Program-made: the position numbers and the translations under genes
Assembly (NCBI GenBank): GCA_937124585.1
Contig: CAKZKT010000096.1
Span: forward strand, 1-64,000
DNA: 64,000 nucleotides
Direction: 5' to 3'
Origin: an uncultured Anaerolineae bacterium
GTDB lineage: Bacteria; Chloroflexota; Anaerolineae; CG2-30-64-16
The notes under the pieces: model-generated
What the model saw: only the letters and a program-made list of their open reading frames with translations
Told to the model about the DNA's origin: nothing
Database searches by the model: none
Shown here: in pieces, positions 35,667 through 45,179 of the stretch
How the letters are laid out: the number at the start of each line of letters is the position of its first letter
How positions within the stretch are numbered: the stretch's first letter is position 1

Positions 35667-36788
35667 ATGATCCCGCAAACCGATCCGCGGGCCAACTACT
35701 TGGCCCACAAGACGGAGATTGATGAGGCCATCGCGCAGACGTTGATGGCGGGCCGTTATATTCTGGGCGAGACCGTGGCCGCGTTCGAGCGCGAATTCGC
35801 CGCTTACCTAGGCGTGGGGCATGTCATCGGCGTGGGCAGCGGCACCGACGCGCTGCATCTGGCGCTGCGCGGCTGTGACATCGGGCCGGGCAGCCGCGTC
35901 TTCACGGTCTCTCACACCGCGGTCGCCACGGTAGCGGCCATCGAGCTGGCCGGCGCGCAGCCCGTGTTGGTGGAGATTGACCCGGTGACCTTCACGCTCG
36001 ATCCGCAGCACCTGGAGGATGCGGTCAAGACGTTGCGCCGGAGGGCAGGAGGGGCTGGCCGCGACGCGGTGTTGCCCGTGCATCTTTACGGCCATCCCGC
36101 CAACATGCCCGCCATCCTGGAGATCGCGCGGCGCTACGAGCTGACGGTGATCGAGGACTGCGCCCAGTCGCACGGCGCGACCATCGCCGGCCGCCGCACC
36201 GGCGCGCTGGGCGCTATCGCGGCGTTCAGCTTCTATCCGACCAAGAATCTGGCCGCGCTGGGAGACGGCGGCGCGGTCGCGACGGACGATCCGGCACTGG
36301 CCGAGCGCGTGCGGCTGCTGCGTGAGTACGGCTGGCGTGAACGCTACGTCAGCGCTATCTCCGGCCTGAACAGCCGCCTGGATGCGCTGCAGGCCGCCAT
36401 CCTGCGGGTCAAGCTGCGCTATCTGGACGCGGAGAACGCACGACGTCGCGAGCTGGCCCGCCTCTATTCGGAGTTGCTGGCCGGGAGCAGCCTGCGTCTG
36501 CCGGTCGAGCGCGGGGAGGTGCGCCATGTCTACCACCAGTACGTCGTGCGCTCCTCGCGCCGGGCTGCGTTGCAGGCGCACCTGGCCGCGACCGGCATCG
36601 GCACGCTCATCCACTATCCCGTCCCCGTGCACCTGCAGCCGGCCTATGCCGGGCGATTGCCCCTCCCTGCGCCCCTGCCGCACACCGAGGCGGTCGCGCG
36701 CGAGATCCTGAGCCTGCCCATGTTCCCCGAGTTGAGCGAAGCACAGGCGCGCCAGGTGGCCGCAGCCTGCCTGGATGGCGGTTTCTAG
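35667..36788 (+). CDS. DegT/DnrJ/EryC1/StrS-family PLP aminotransferase
   Basis: The 373-residue product is read from the ATG of MIPQTDPRANYLAHK, with GAGGAG about eight bases upstream. This matches the family N-terminus. A GTG at 35577 overlapping the preceding stop is possible, but its 30-residue extension is not family-like. Motifs are GVGSGTDALHLALR, the PLP-pocket EDCAQSHGA, and FYPTKNLAALGDGGAV with the Schiff-base Lys near residue 192. These enzymes install amino groups on nucleotide-linked keto sugars, for surface glycans or natural products. The polysaccharide genes at 46-57 kb may use its product. Confidence 0.9.
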   Translation: MIPQTDPRANYLAHKTEIDEAIAQTLMAGRYILGETVAAFEREFAAYLGVGHVIGVGSGTDALHLALRGCDIGPGSRVFTVSHTAVATVAAIELAGAQPVLVEIDPVTFTLDPQHLEDAVKTLRRRAGGAGRDAVLPVHLYGHPANMPAILEIARRYELTVIEDCAQSHGATIAGRRTGALGAIAAFSFYPTKNLAALGDGGAVATDDPALAERVRLLREYGWRERYVSAISGLNSRLDALQAAILRVKLRYLDAENARRRELARLYSELLAGSSLRLPVERGEVRHVYHQYVVRSSRRAALQAHLAATGIGTLIHYPVPVHLQPAYAGRLPLPAPLPHTEAVAREILSLPMFPELSEAQARQVAAACLDGGF

Positions 36789-36933
36789 CAAAACCCGCAG
36801 GAGATCAGCCGATTCACAACGCAAATACTCCTCAAACAAAAACGGGACAGAATCTTACAGTGCACATATCTTTTCGTCGGAATAATGACGGAAGACGGAA
36901 GGTGACAGCAGTGCTGTGTTTGAGGAGGTGAAC

Positions 36934-37632
36934 ATGTTCGAGGGTTGGGGACTTTACCTGTTGTTCAGCCTGCCGGCCCTGATCCTGGGCCTGTGGGCGC
37001 AGTGGAAGACGCAATCGGCGTTCCGCCGCTATGCCCAGGTCCGCACTGTGCGCGGGCTGACCGGCGCGCAGGTGGCGCGTCTGGTGTTGGACGGCAACGG
37101 CCTGTACGATGTGCAGGTCGAGCGCGTCGAAGGCTTCCTGAGCGATCACTACGATCCGACCAAACGTGTGCTCCGGCTGAGCCCGGAGGTTTATGACGGC
37201 CAGAGCCTGTCGGCGGCCGGGGTGGCTGCGCACGAGGCCGGCCACGCGATCCAGCACAAGCTGGCCTACGCGCCGCTGCAACTGCGCAGCATGATGGTGC
37301 CCACCGTGCAGATCGGGAGCTGGATCGGGCCGATCATCTTCATCGTGGGCTTCTTGATGGCCGGCGCACTGGGCACGACGTTGGCCTGGGTGGGTGTGGG
37401 CCTGTTTGCGGCCGTAGCCCTCTTCGCGCTGGTGACGCTGCCGGTGGAGTTCGACGCCAGCCGGCGGGCGAAGCAGCAGCTCGTCGCCAGCGGGGCCGTG
37501 ATCGGCAATGAGATGCGTGGGGTGAATGCCGTGCTCGATGCCGCGGCCATGACTTACGTGGCTGGCGCGGTGCAGGCGATCTCCACGCTGCTGTACTACG
37601 TGTTCTTGTTGATGGGGCGAGGAGAAGAATAG
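36934..37632 (+). CDS. YugP-type membrane zinc metallopeptidase
   Basis: The 232-residue product starts at an ATG with GAGGAGG and a six-base gap. It has an N-terminal TM helix, the catalytic HEAGH motif at residue 100 (VAAHEAGHAIQHK), two more TM helices (IIFIVGFLMAGALG, VGLFAAVALFALVTLPVEFD) and the downstream EFDASRRAKQQL that carries the third zinc ligand. YugP-like proteins are a conserved family of unknown substrate, possibly in membrane protein quality control. A strong terminator follows. Confidence 0.92.
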   Translation: MFEGWGLYLLFSLPALILGLWAQWKTQSAFRRYAQVRTVRGLTGAQVARLVLDGNGLYDVQVERVEGFLSDHYDPTKRVLRLSPEVYDGQSLSAAGVAAHEAGHAIQHKLAYAPLQLRSMMVPTVQIGSWIGPIIFIVGFLMAGALGTTLAWVGVGLFAAVALFALVTLPVEFDASRRAKQQLVASGAVIGNEMRGVNAVLDAAAMTYVAGAVQAISTLLYYVFLLMGRGEE

Positions 37633-37661
37633 CCTGCACAGCGGGCTCAGGGGCGGTTCGG

Positions 37662-37696
37662 GGGCAGCGCGCCGTGAGGGAGCGCTGCCCTTTTTT
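37662..37696 (+). terminator. Rho-independent terminator after the metallopeptidase gene
   Basis: GGGCAGCGC and GCGCTGCCC form a 9-bp GC stem with an 11-base loop, followed by TTTTTTATTT. Confidence 0.92.
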
Positions 37697-37828
37697 ATTT
37701 ATCGGGGATGCTGTGCTTGGGTGGATGAAGGCGATCCGGCCGGCGATTTGTTCGATGGCGCAGTTGGCCGAAAGCCGCCAAACGTGCTATCCTTGTGGCG
37801 CGAGCAACTGACATCGAAGGTAACTCCC

Positions 37829-39607
37829 ATGTCCATCCAGCAAGCCGTCATCTTCGCCACCTTGCTGCTGACCCTGGTCCTCTTCGTCGCCGGCCGCTGG
37901 CGCTACGACGTGGTGGCGCTGTTGGCGCTGATGATCGTGACGTTGACCGGCCTCGTCCCGCCGGAACGCGCGTTCAGCGGCTTCGGCAACCCGGCCGTGA
38001 TCACCGTGGCGGCGGTGCTGGTGCTGAGCCGGGCCCTGCAGAACTCCGGCATCGTGGACCTGATCGGCGAGCGGTTGCTGCAGCTGCGCGGCGGGGTGAC
38101 CGTGCAACTGGCTGCGTTGACCGGCATCGTGGCTGCGCTCTCCGCGTTCATGAACAACATCGGCGCGCTGGCCTTGATGATGCCGGTGGCGCTCCAGGTG
38201 GCGCGGCGGCGGGAGCTCCCGGCCTCGGTCTTCCTGATGCCGCTGGCCTTCGCCTCGCTCCTGGGCGGCATGACGACCCTCATCGGCACCCCGCCCAACA
38301 TCATCGCCGCGTCATTTCGGGCGCAGGCCGGCGCGCCGCCCTTCGCCATGTTCGACTTCACGCCCGTGGGCCTGGGCGTGGCGCTGGCCGGGCTGCTCTT
38401 CATCTCGATCGTGGGCTGGCGGTTGATCCCGCGGCGCCGCGGCCAGACCTCCGCCGACCTGTTTGAGGTCGAAAAGTACATCACCGAGGTGCGGCTGCCG
38501 GAGGACTCGCGCCTGGTGGGGAAGCGCCTGCCGCAGATCAACGCGTTTGTCGAGAACGGCGTCAACATCCTGGGGCTGGTGCGCGACGGCGTGCGCCGCA
38601 TGGCGCCTTCGCCCAAGACGATCTTCACCGCGGGCGACATCCTGATCCTGCAAATCGACGCTGCGGCCCTGGAGAGCCTGGTGGCCAAAGCGCGGCTGGA
38701 GCTGGTGGGCAGCGAGCGGATCGTGCGCGAGGACCTGCAATCGGACGAGATCACGCTGTTGGAGGCTGTGGTCATGCCCGATTCGCTGCTGGCCGGTGAG
38801 ACCGCCTTCAGCCTCGACCTGCGCCGGCAGCACGGCATCAACCTGCTGGCGATCGCGCGGGGAGGCAGCCGTCTGCGCGCCCGGCTGGACCGCATCCGCC
38901 TGCGGCCGGGCGACGTGTTGCTGCTGCAGTGCCACGCCCAGACCGCGCGGGACATCCTGGCCACGCTGGGCTGCCTGCCGCTGGCCCAGCGCGAGCTGCG
39001 CATCGGTCAGCCCCAGCGCCTCATCCCACCTATCGCCATCTTCGCTGCCGCGCTGCTCCTGGCTGCGGTCGGCCTGGTTCCGGTGCAGATCGCGTTTGTC
39101 GCGGCCGTGGTCATCATGGTGATGGGCGGCTTCGTGTCGCTGCGCGAGGCCTACGACAGCATTGACTGGCCCATCATCATCCTGCTGGGCGCGATGATCC
39201 CCGTGGGCGAGGCGCTGGAGACCACCGGCGCCGCGCAGTTGATCGCCGGCACCTTGCTGCAGCTCGGCGACCGGGTTTCACCCGCCGCGATGTTGATCAT
39301 CGTGCTGGTGTTTACCATGTTCCTGTCCGACATCATCAATAACGCCGCTGCTGTCGTGCTGACCGCGCCGATCGCCATCAGTGTGGCGCAGGGGCTAGGC
39401 GCTTCGACCGATCCCTTCCTGATCGCCGTTGCCATCGGCGCCTCGTGCGCCTTTCTCACGCCCATCGGCCATCAGTCGAACACCCTGGTGATGGGGCCGG
39501 GCGGCTACAAGTTCGGCGACTACTGGCGCATGGGGTTGTTTCTGGAAGTAATCGTGGTGCTGGTGGCCGTGCCGTTGATCATGATCTTCTGGCCGCTGGG
39601 CCGGTGA
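37829..39607 (+). CDS. SLC13/DASS-type permease with two RCK_C domains
   Basis: The 592-residue product is read from the ATG of MSIQQAVIF, with GAAGG eight bases upstream. The longer frame upstream is not conserved-looking. Two halves of an ArsB/NhaD-like transporter (SAFMNNIGALALMMPVALQV, GGMTTLIGTPPNIIAASF, then MFLSDIINNAAAVVLTAPIA, FLTPIGHQSNTLVMGPGGY) flank two TrkA_C/RCK_C domains at residues about 210-390 (GDILILQIDAAALESLVAKA, GDVLLLQCHAQTARDIL). This is the usual architecture of SLC13-family anion or dicarboxylate/sulfate carriers with regulatory domains. The substrate is unknown. Confidence 0.9.
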   Translation: MSIQQAVIFATLLLTLVLFVAGRWRYDVVALLALMIVTLTGLVPPERAFSGFGNPAVITVAAVLVLSRALQNSGIVDLIGERLLQLRGGVTVQLAALTGIVAALSAFMNNIGALALMMPVALQVARRRELPASVFLMPLAFASLLGGMTTLIGTPPNIIAASFRAQAGAPPFAMFDFTPVGLGVALAGLLFISIVGWRLIPRRRGQTSADLFEVEKYITEVRLPEDSRLVGKRLPQINAFVENGVNILGLVRDGVRRMAPSPKTIFTAGDILILQIDAAALESLVAKARLELVGSERIVREDLQSDEITLLEAVVMPDSLLAGETAFSLDLRRQHGINLLAIARGGSRLRARLDRIRLRPGDVLLLQCHAQTARDILATLGCLPLAQRELRIGQPQRLIPPIAIFAAALLLAAVGLVPVQIAFVAAVVIMVMGGFVSLREAYDSIDWPIIILLGAMIPVGEALETTGAAQLIAGTLLQLGDRVSPAAMLIIVLVFTMFLSDIINNAAAVVLTAPIAISVAQGLGASTDPFLIAVAIGASCAFLTPIGHQSNTLVMGPGGYKFGDYWRMGLFLEVIVVLVAVPLIMIFWPLGR

Positions 39608-39695
39608 ATGCCGCGTCGGGCGTTGACGCGCTCCTGTTGACGCGCGCCTTCCACGGCCACTTTGGTAGTGACCTGATGAAGCGTGGAGATATCGG

Positions 39696-40931
39696 ATGTG
39701 CCCACCCATGAGCGAACCTATCCGGCCGAGCCGCCGACAAGATAGGAGGCACGGCCTGGGTATGGTGCTTTGTGTGCTGATCGTTTTGCCGCTGCTCATT
39801 GTGGCCTGCGCGCGAGGAACACCACCGGCGGTGACCGCATCGCCGACACCGCCGGTGGCAAGCGCCACAACGCGTCCGACCGCGACCCTGACCCCGGACC
39901 CTTTGCCCCGCCGGCGGCCAGCGCCGCGCACAGCACGCAGAGCCATCCCGACCGCGGCCTCGCTGGGCCTGATGCCGACGGTGAGCCGGCCTGCCACAGC
40001 CACTCCATCGCCCACACAGACGGCGACGGCGTCTCCTGATCTGACGTCGTTGGCGCCGGCGACGCCGATGACGGAGATGACACCGGATGCGACGGCCGAG
40101 GAGGAGGCTGCCGTTCCTGCGAGCTATGTGGCGGTGCGGGTGGTACCGGCCGCTGAATTGCCCCAGGCACATTTTTGGCTGCGGCGTCCCTTCAGCCCCG
40201 ACTACTCGATGTCGGCCGTCCAGAGCTTCCCGTATGGCAGCACCGGCGGCGGACAATATGTGCTTCATACCGGCGCCGATATCATGAACCCGTGGGGCAC
40301 GCCGATCCTGGCTGCCGGGGACGGCATTGTGGTCTGGGCGGGGGATGACATCAACCAGGTGTTCGGCCCGTGGCCAGACTATTACGGCCGTCTGGTCATT
40401 CTGAAGTTGGCGCTCGACTACGAGGGCCGGCCGATCTTCGTGCTGTACGGCCACGTGAGCGAATCTTATGTGCAGATCGGCCAGCATGTGCGCGCCGGCG
40501 ATGTGATCGCCGCAGTGGGAATGACCGGCATCGCCATCGGACCGCACCTCCATACCGAGGTGCGCGTCGGTGAGAACAGCTACCTGGCGACGCGCAACCC
40601 CGAATTCTGGCTGGAACATCTGCCCGGGCACGGCGCGTTAGCCGGTCGGCTGTTGGACGAGGCCGGCCAGCCCATTCCCGATCAAATGATCCTGGTGTAT
40701 CGCCAGGAGCAACCGGATGAGGTCTGGCAGATCGCGCCCACCTATCTGGCCGCGCCCGAGATCAACAGCGACGAGCTTTGGGCAGAAAACTTCGTCCTGG
40801 CAGATGTACCGGCCGGCGACTACTGGGTCGAGTCTGCCTGCGGCGATATGTTGGCAGCGGGCGCTGTGCACATAGAGGCCGGCCAGGTGACGTTTGTAGA
40901 GATACGCTTCCCGATCAGCCCACCGCACTGA
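39696..40931 (+). CDS. M23-family (LytM-like) peptidoglycan endopeptidase, secreted
   Basis: The 411-residue product starts at an ATG with GGAG seven bases upstream. It has an N-terminal membrane or lipoprotein signal (VLIVLPLLIVACARG), then about 100 residues of Thr/Ala/Pro linker. The LytM zinc site is HTGADI at residue 191 and GPHLHTEV at residue 282. After the catalytic domain a roughly 100-residue beta-rich tail (LAGRLLDEAGQPIPDQMILV, FVLADVPAGDYWVESACG) looks like a carboxypeptidase-regulatory-type domain. It probably acts on cell-wall peptide cross-links outside the membrane. Confidence 0.9.
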   Translation: MCPPMSEPIRPSRRQDRRHGLGMVLCVLIVLPLLIVACARGTPPAVTASPTPPVASATTRPTATLTPDPLPRRRPAPRTARRAIPTAASLGLMPTVSRPATATPSPTQTATASPDLTSLAPATPMTEMTPDATAEEEAAVPASYVAVRVVPAAELPQAHFWLRRPFSPDYSMSAVQSFPYGSTGGGQYVLHTGADIMNPWGTPILAAGDGIVVWAGDDINQVFGPWPDYYGRLVILKLALDYEGRPIFVLYGHVSESYVQIGQHVRAGDVIAAVGMTGIAIGPHLHTEVRVGENSYLATRNPEFWLEHLPGHGALAGRLLDEAGQPIPDQMILVYRQEQPDEVWQIAPTYLAAPEINSDELWAENFVLADVPAGDYWVESACGDMLAAGAVHIEAGQVTFVEIRFPISPPH

Positions 40932-41058
40932 GCCGACACCAGGCTCCTGACAGAAGCTTGCTGGAAAGGCTCCCCACCTCCCTGTGGCTGCTAACTGGCT
41001 GCTCGGGGTGCTGACCGGTGTCCTGCAGAAGTCACCGGGCCAAGATGGCTCTCAGCGC

Positions 41059-41658
41059 CTAGAAGTCCTCTGCTTTCACATACGGATGGCTCCACAACGT
41101 CACCTGCAACAGGCAAGACTTCACCCACGCCAGATACATCTTCTCCACCTCCTCGGCCGAGTGGCCGCCGCGGGCCAGAAACGGCTTGAGGGTGAAGGTC
41201 ACCGGGAACACCAGCAGAAACAGGTAGCGAAACGGCACGATCCCCGCGGCGGTCGCGGCATCGGTGCGGTTCTTCTTGGTGCGGTGGTGGCGCAGGCCGA
41301 TCTCGTGCTGATAGTTCAGCCAATGCTGGTCATATTCGGCGCGCGCGGTGTCCAGTATCCATTGACCGAAGCGTCGCCGCACCGCTGCCAGGTAGTCGCC
41401 CAGCGGCTGGCCGCTGGTGGGATCGGCAAAGGTCGCCAGGAGCTGTGGCTGCGATCCGACGAAGCCGTACCAGACATCGAGAATCTCTTCTACGTGATTT
41501 TTGACGATGTCGTACGAGAGGCGCAGGTAGTGCACGTCCTCGTCGCCGAACAAAACGCTCCGTTGCATCGCCTCGAATTCCGCAAGGGTGACCGGGGAGG
41601 TCGCCACTGCGTCAGTGCCATACGTATAGCCGGGGATAGCGGTTGCTATGGTCATCAT
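41059..41658 (-). CDS. Protoglobin-domain protein
   Basis: The product of about 199 residues is read from the second in-frame ATG, because AGAAGG lies six bases before it and abuts the first. The pattern YGTDAVATSPVTLAEFEAMQ, DVWYGFVGSQPQLLATF, WLNYQHEIGLRHH with the proximal-His region, and IVPFRYLFLLVFPVTFTLKP matches single-domain protoglobins. Protoglobins bind heme and sense or bind O2, CO or NO. It is divergent from an HxlR regulator that may respond to redox or aldehyde stress. Confidence 0.85.
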   Translation of the reverse strand: MMTIATAIPGYTYGTDAVATSPVTLAEFEAMQRSVLFGDEDVHYLRLSYDIVKNHVEEILDVWYGFVGSQPQLLATFADPTSGQPLGDYLAAVRRRFGQWILDTARAEYDQHWLNYQHEIGLRHHRTKKNRTDAATAAGIVPFRYLFLLVFPVTFTLKPFLARGGHSAEEVEKMYLAWVKSCLLQVTLWSHPYVKAEDF

Positions 41659-41786
41659 GCCCATCCTTCTGTCTGTGGCTGGCGTTTAGGTTATGTTTGG
41701 TTTTTGCGGGATGCTTGTGCTATATTTGATTATACAAAGTAGCGGCCGAACATCAAGATGGCACTTTTCGGTAAGGTGGTGACAAA

Positions 41787-42155
41787 ATGGTAAGCGAAGG
41801 CTACGCGACAAATCGGTTGCGCTCCGAGATGAACGGCAAAGGCGTGCCGGTTGCGGCGATGGTCGAGGAGATTGTGGGGTGCAAGTGGTCCGTGCAGTTG
41901 CTATGGTTGATCCTGGACGGCCGCTATCGCCCTAGCGAGCTATTGCGGGAGCTGCCTGGGCTGTCGCCAAAGGTGATGCACGAGCGCCTGCGCAAAATGG
42001 TGGGCTTCGGCATCCTGCTGCGCCATGTGCGAGGCGAAAAGCCTCCCGTCGAAGTCGAGTATCGCCTCACACCGTTCGGCTATCGCTTCATGCGCATTCT
42101 GGACGAAGTGCGTCGGCTGCAGGAAGATGTGGACGGCGAACTCGCCAAGGGCTGA
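41787..42155 (+). CDS. HxlR-family transcriptional regulator
   Basis: The 122-residue winged-helix protein has the HxlR core GCKWSVQLLWLILDGRYRPS, ELLRELPGLSPKVMHERLRK, MVGFGILLRHV and VEVEYRLTPFGYRFMRILDE. HxlR proteins are small dimeric repressors or activators, often cysteine-redox or ligand controlled; here a single Cys sits in the GCKWS segment. The 130-bp divergent spacer to the protoglobin gene is AT-rich and includes TTTGATTATACAAA, a small palindrome that could be its operator. Mutual regulation is likely by arrangement but unproven. Confidence 0.88.
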   Translation: MVSEGYATNRLRSEMNGKGVPVAAMVEEIVGCKWSVQLLWLILDGRYRPSELLRELPGLSPKVMHERLRKMVGFGILLRHVRGEKPPVEVEYRLTPFGYRFMRILDEVRRLQEDVDGELAKG

Positions 42156-42391
42156 CCCGAAAAGAGCGCCAGACGTGGCAGGCGCCCGCTGGGTCCGCTC
42201 CGGTTCGGCCGCCGACCTGGCCAGGGGCGCCTGCGCAATCCCGCGACGGGGGGCACGTAGACACGGCCTGTGTTTGTAGCCTGGTGTGTGCCAGCACGCT
42301 GAGGCGCGGCCGTGATCTCGGAACGAATGCTTGACGTTCATCAGCGGGCTTCCGTGACATTGCCGAAGGGCTTTCGCCTCTGGCAGCCCTG

Positions 42392-43207
42392 TCACCCCAG
42401 CCGATACGCCGCCACGACCCACAGCCCGCTGGCGATCGTCGCGATCCCCTCGCCCAGACCGATCGCCAGCACGGTGCGGTCGGGCCGGGCGGCAGGCCGC
42501 GTGCCCCAGGCCACGCGTAGGAGCAGCAGCAGATAGAGCGGTGTCACTGCCCAGGGCGCCCAGCCGAATAGGGCCAGCAGCAGCGCCAGCGCCAGCCCGC
42601 CGCCGTAGTGCGTGAGCACCGAGACGCGTGGAGGCGCGGCGATGACGCCCTCGCCGTTGGCCGCCATCCGCAGCGCCAGCCGCCTGCGCCGCAGCCGCCA
42701 GCGCGAATAGAGCACCCCGCCCACACCCACGACCGCCATCAACAGCCACAGCACCGGTGCAGTGACCGTCCAGGCGCCGGTCGCCGCGTAGTGCGCGCCA
42801 GCGGCCGCCAGCGCCAGGCCGGCCGTGCCGATCACCTCGCTCCACAGCGTGCGCGCCAGCCGCGCGCGGGCAGCCCACAGCTGCAGCGCCAGCAATCCTG
42901 CTCCGGCCAGCCCCAGCGGCAGCAGTCCCCACAGCCTGGCTACCGGCAACAGATAGATGCCGGCGCCGACCACCAGCAGCGCACAAACGATCAGCCAGAT
43001 CAGTGCCGGGGGCATGTCGGCGCGCGTGTGCCCGGCGCGCCAGACGACGTCCAGCGGCTGCCGCGCAAAGAACAGGCCCAGCGCCGCGATGACGAACGCG
43101 CCGGCACGGGCATTGACTCCTCCCGCCACCCCCAGGCCAACTGCCAGCGGCACGAGGAAGAGGAACCAGCTGCCGTGTTCTTTGGGTAAAAGCGTCTTGA
43201 TCTGCAT
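42392..43207 (-). CDS. YwiC-like family membrane protein
   Basis: The 271-residue product is read from the ATG of MQIKTLLPKEHGSW. The motif LPKEHGSWFLFLVPLAVGLG defines the YwiC-like family. About eight TM helices follow, with an Arg-rich cytoplasmic loop (YSRWRLRRRRLALRM). The function is unknown; in Bacillus the gene lies near respiratory nitrate genes. Here a molybdate transporter is the upstream neighbour on the same strand, which fits a molybdoenzyme-related context but is weak evidence. Confidence 0.8.
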   Translation of the reverse strand: MQIKTLLPKEHGSWFLFLVPLAVGLGVAGGVNARAGAFVIAALGLFFARQPLDVVWRAGHTRADMPPALIWLIVCALLVVGAGIYLLPVARLWGLLPLGLAGAGLLALQLWAARARLARTLWSEVIGTAGLALAAAGAHYAATGAWTVTAPVLWLLMAVVGVGGVLYSRWRLRRRRLALRMAANGEGVIAAPPRVSVLTHYGGGLALALLLALFGWAPWAVTPLYLLLLLRVAWGTRPAARPDRTVLAIGLGEGIATIASGLWVVAAYRLG

Positions 43208-43384
43208 GGTTGCGTTTTGATCCGGGGCAGAGTATACCATTCCACCGCCGCGCCCGAAAAGAGACTTTTGTCGTAGTTTGATTCGTGAATCGGTTGTGTG
43301 CTGATCGCGTTCGCGCCATGATCGAGGTCGGGTCCTGTTCAGCACCCATCGGCCCCGACCTGGCGAAGATGAGCGAAACCGTGT

Positions 43385-44500
43385 CTACTTCAGCAACACC
43401 AGCGCCTCGCGGCGCAAGGCCAGTCGCACCTCCTGGCCGACCTGCAGGTTGAGCGGTGCATAGGTGGAGGGCGGGTGGCGCACCTCGATCTCGTGGCCGT
43501 TGGGGAGCGCCACGAGCAGATGGCGCGCGCCGGGCCGGAAGCTGTTTTCGATGATCCGGCCTGTGGTCTGGTTGTGCTGCACGGCCTCGGTGAGCGGCCG
43601 ATCCGGATAGATGATCTTGACATCCTCCGGCCGGATGTAGGCCGTCGCCATCCCGCCGACCTCCACCGCCTGCGGCGGCGCGACGAGTTGCAGGCCGTCC
43701 CAGTCGAGCGTCACCCCGCCGACGTCGGCAGCGATGACTCGGCTGCGGAACAGATTGGCGATGCCTATGATCCCGGCCACATGCGCGTCGGCCGGATGGC
43801 GGAACACATCCTCGATGGGGCCGATTTGTGCCACTTCGCCGTCCCGCATCACGGCCAGGCGTTGGCCCACCGCGAACGCGTCCTCCAGCCGATGCGTCAC
43901 ATAGATCACCGGCAGTCCCAGCTCGCGTTGCAGCGCGGCCAGATCGCGCTGCAGATGCTGTCGCACGGCCAGATCGAGGGCCGAAAACGGCTCGTCCAGC
44001 AGCAGGAGGCGCGGCGCGGCGGCCAGCGCGCGGGCAATGGCGACCCGTTGCTGCTGGCCGCCGGAGAGCTCGTGGGGATAGCGGTCGGCCAGCCGTGTCA
44101 GGTTGAGGCGTTCCAGCAGCGCCATCGCCTGCCGGTGTCGCGCCGGCCCGCGCAGCGGGTAGGCCACGTTCTCGAGCGCGGTCAGATGCGGGAAGAGCGC
44201 GTAATGCTGAAACACGTAGCCCACGCGGCGCTGCCGGGCAGGCAGGTTGACCGGCCGGGTTCCCTCCTGGCGGCGGAAGAGCACCTGACCGGCGAGGGTG
44301 ATACAGCCGCGTTCGGGTGTCACGATCCCGGCGATAGCGTTCAACGTGGTGGTCTTGCCCGATCCCGAAGGCCCGAACAGCACCAGGATCTCGGCGCCGA
44401 TCTCCAGGCGCACGTGCAGCCGGAAAGCCTGCCGATTCACCGTGAAGTCGGCGCTCAGGCCGACCTGGGCCGGGCCACACTCTGTGCTGGTGTATGTCAT
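43385..44500 (-). CDS. modC: Molybdate/tungstate ABC transporter ATPase
   Basis: The 371-residue product has Walker A FGPSGSGKTT, Q-loop VGYVFQHYALFPHLTALENV, LSGGQQQRVAIARAL, Walker B LLLLDEPFSALD and a C-terminal MOP/TOBE region (IGIANLFRSRVIA, YIRPEDVKIIYPD). It follows modB by one base and is the last gene of modABC. It energises uptake of molybdate for molybdoenzymes. Confidence 0.88.
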   Translation of the reverse strand: MTYTSTECGPAQVGLSADFTVNRQAFRLHVRLEIGAEILVLFGPSGSGKTTTLNAIAGIVTPERGCITLAGQVLFRRQEGTRPVNLPARQRRVGYVFQHYALFPHLTALENVAYPLRGPARHRQAMALLERLNLTRLADRYPHELSGGQQQRVAIARALAAAPRLLLLDEPFSALDLAVRQHLQRDLAALQRELGLPVIYVTHRLEDAFAVGQRLAVMRDGEVAQIGPIEDVFRHPADAHVAGIIGIANLFRSRVIAADVGGVTLDWDGLQLVAPPQAVEVGGMATAYIRPEDVKIIYPDRPLTEAVQHNQTTGRIIENSFRPGARHLLVALPNGHEIEVRHPPSTYAPLNLQVGQEVRLALRREALVLLK

Positions 44501-44501
44501 C

Positions 44502-45179
44502 TCAGCTCGATTCGGAGGCGGCTGCGGCCGGACGCGTCGGCCTGGGCTGCTCGAAGCGGCGCACCGCCCACAGGCTCAGAAAGGCCAGGGCCGTCATCAG
44601 GAGCACCAGCGCGTTGGCCTGGTCGTACTGGCGGTTCTGCACCGCATCGTAGATCGCCAGCGGCAGCGTCTGCGTGCGGCCGGGGATGTTGCCGGCCACC
44701 ATCAGCGTCGCGCCGAACTCGCCCAGCGCGCGCGTGGCGGCCAACACCAGGCCGGCCAGGATACCCCGCCGAGCCAGGGGCAGCGTGACCCGCCACAGCA
44801 CCTCGAGCTCGGAGGAGCCCAGGGTGCGCGCGGCGTGTTCCAGCGCCGGATCCACGCCCGCGATGGCCGCACGCGCGGCCTGCACCAGCAGCGGCAGGCC
44901 GACCACGGCCGAAGCGATGGCCGCTGCGCCCCACGTGAAGAGGATGCGCCAGCCAAACCACGTCACGATCGGGCTGCCCCGGCCCAGCGCCAGCAGCAAG
45001 TAGTAGCCGACCACCGTGGGCGGCAGCACCAGCGGCAGCATGAGCAGCGTCTCCAGCAGGGTGGCGCCGCGAAACCGTCGTCGCGCCAGCAGCCAGGCGA
45101 GCGGCAGCCCTGCAGCAACCATAAGCGCCGTGGCGACGGCCGTCACCTGCAACGAGAGCCAAAGCGGATGCCAGTTCAT
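44502..45179 (-). CDS. modB: Molybdate ABC transporter permease
   Basis: The 225-residue permease has five TM helices. The EAA loop is DPALEHAARTLGSSELEVLW with LPLARRGILAGLVLAATRAL, and GATLMVAGNIPGRTQTLPLA is typical of ModB. The start overlaps the modA stop by four bases. Confidence 0.92.
   Translation of the reverse strand: MNWHPLWLSLQVTAVATALMVAAGLPLAWLLARRRFRGATLLETLLMLPLVLPPTVVGYYLLLALGRGSPIVTWFGWRILFTWGAAAIASAVVGLPLLVQAARAAIAGVDPALEHAARTLGSSELEVLWRVTLPLARRGILAGLVLAATRALGEFGATLMVAGNIPGRTQTLPLAIYDAVQNRQYDQANALVLLMTALAFLSLWAVRRFEQPRPTRPAAAASESS

Noticed and set aside
41711-41760. A firm HxlR operator and divergent promoter pair
   Set aside because: AT-rich hexamers and TTTGATTATACAAA are suggestive, but spacing and matches were not good enough to list as a separate site.
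41940-44480. An 846-codon minus-strand frame spanning HxlR, YwiC and modC
   Set aside because: It crosses several real genes in other frames and shows no family pattern.
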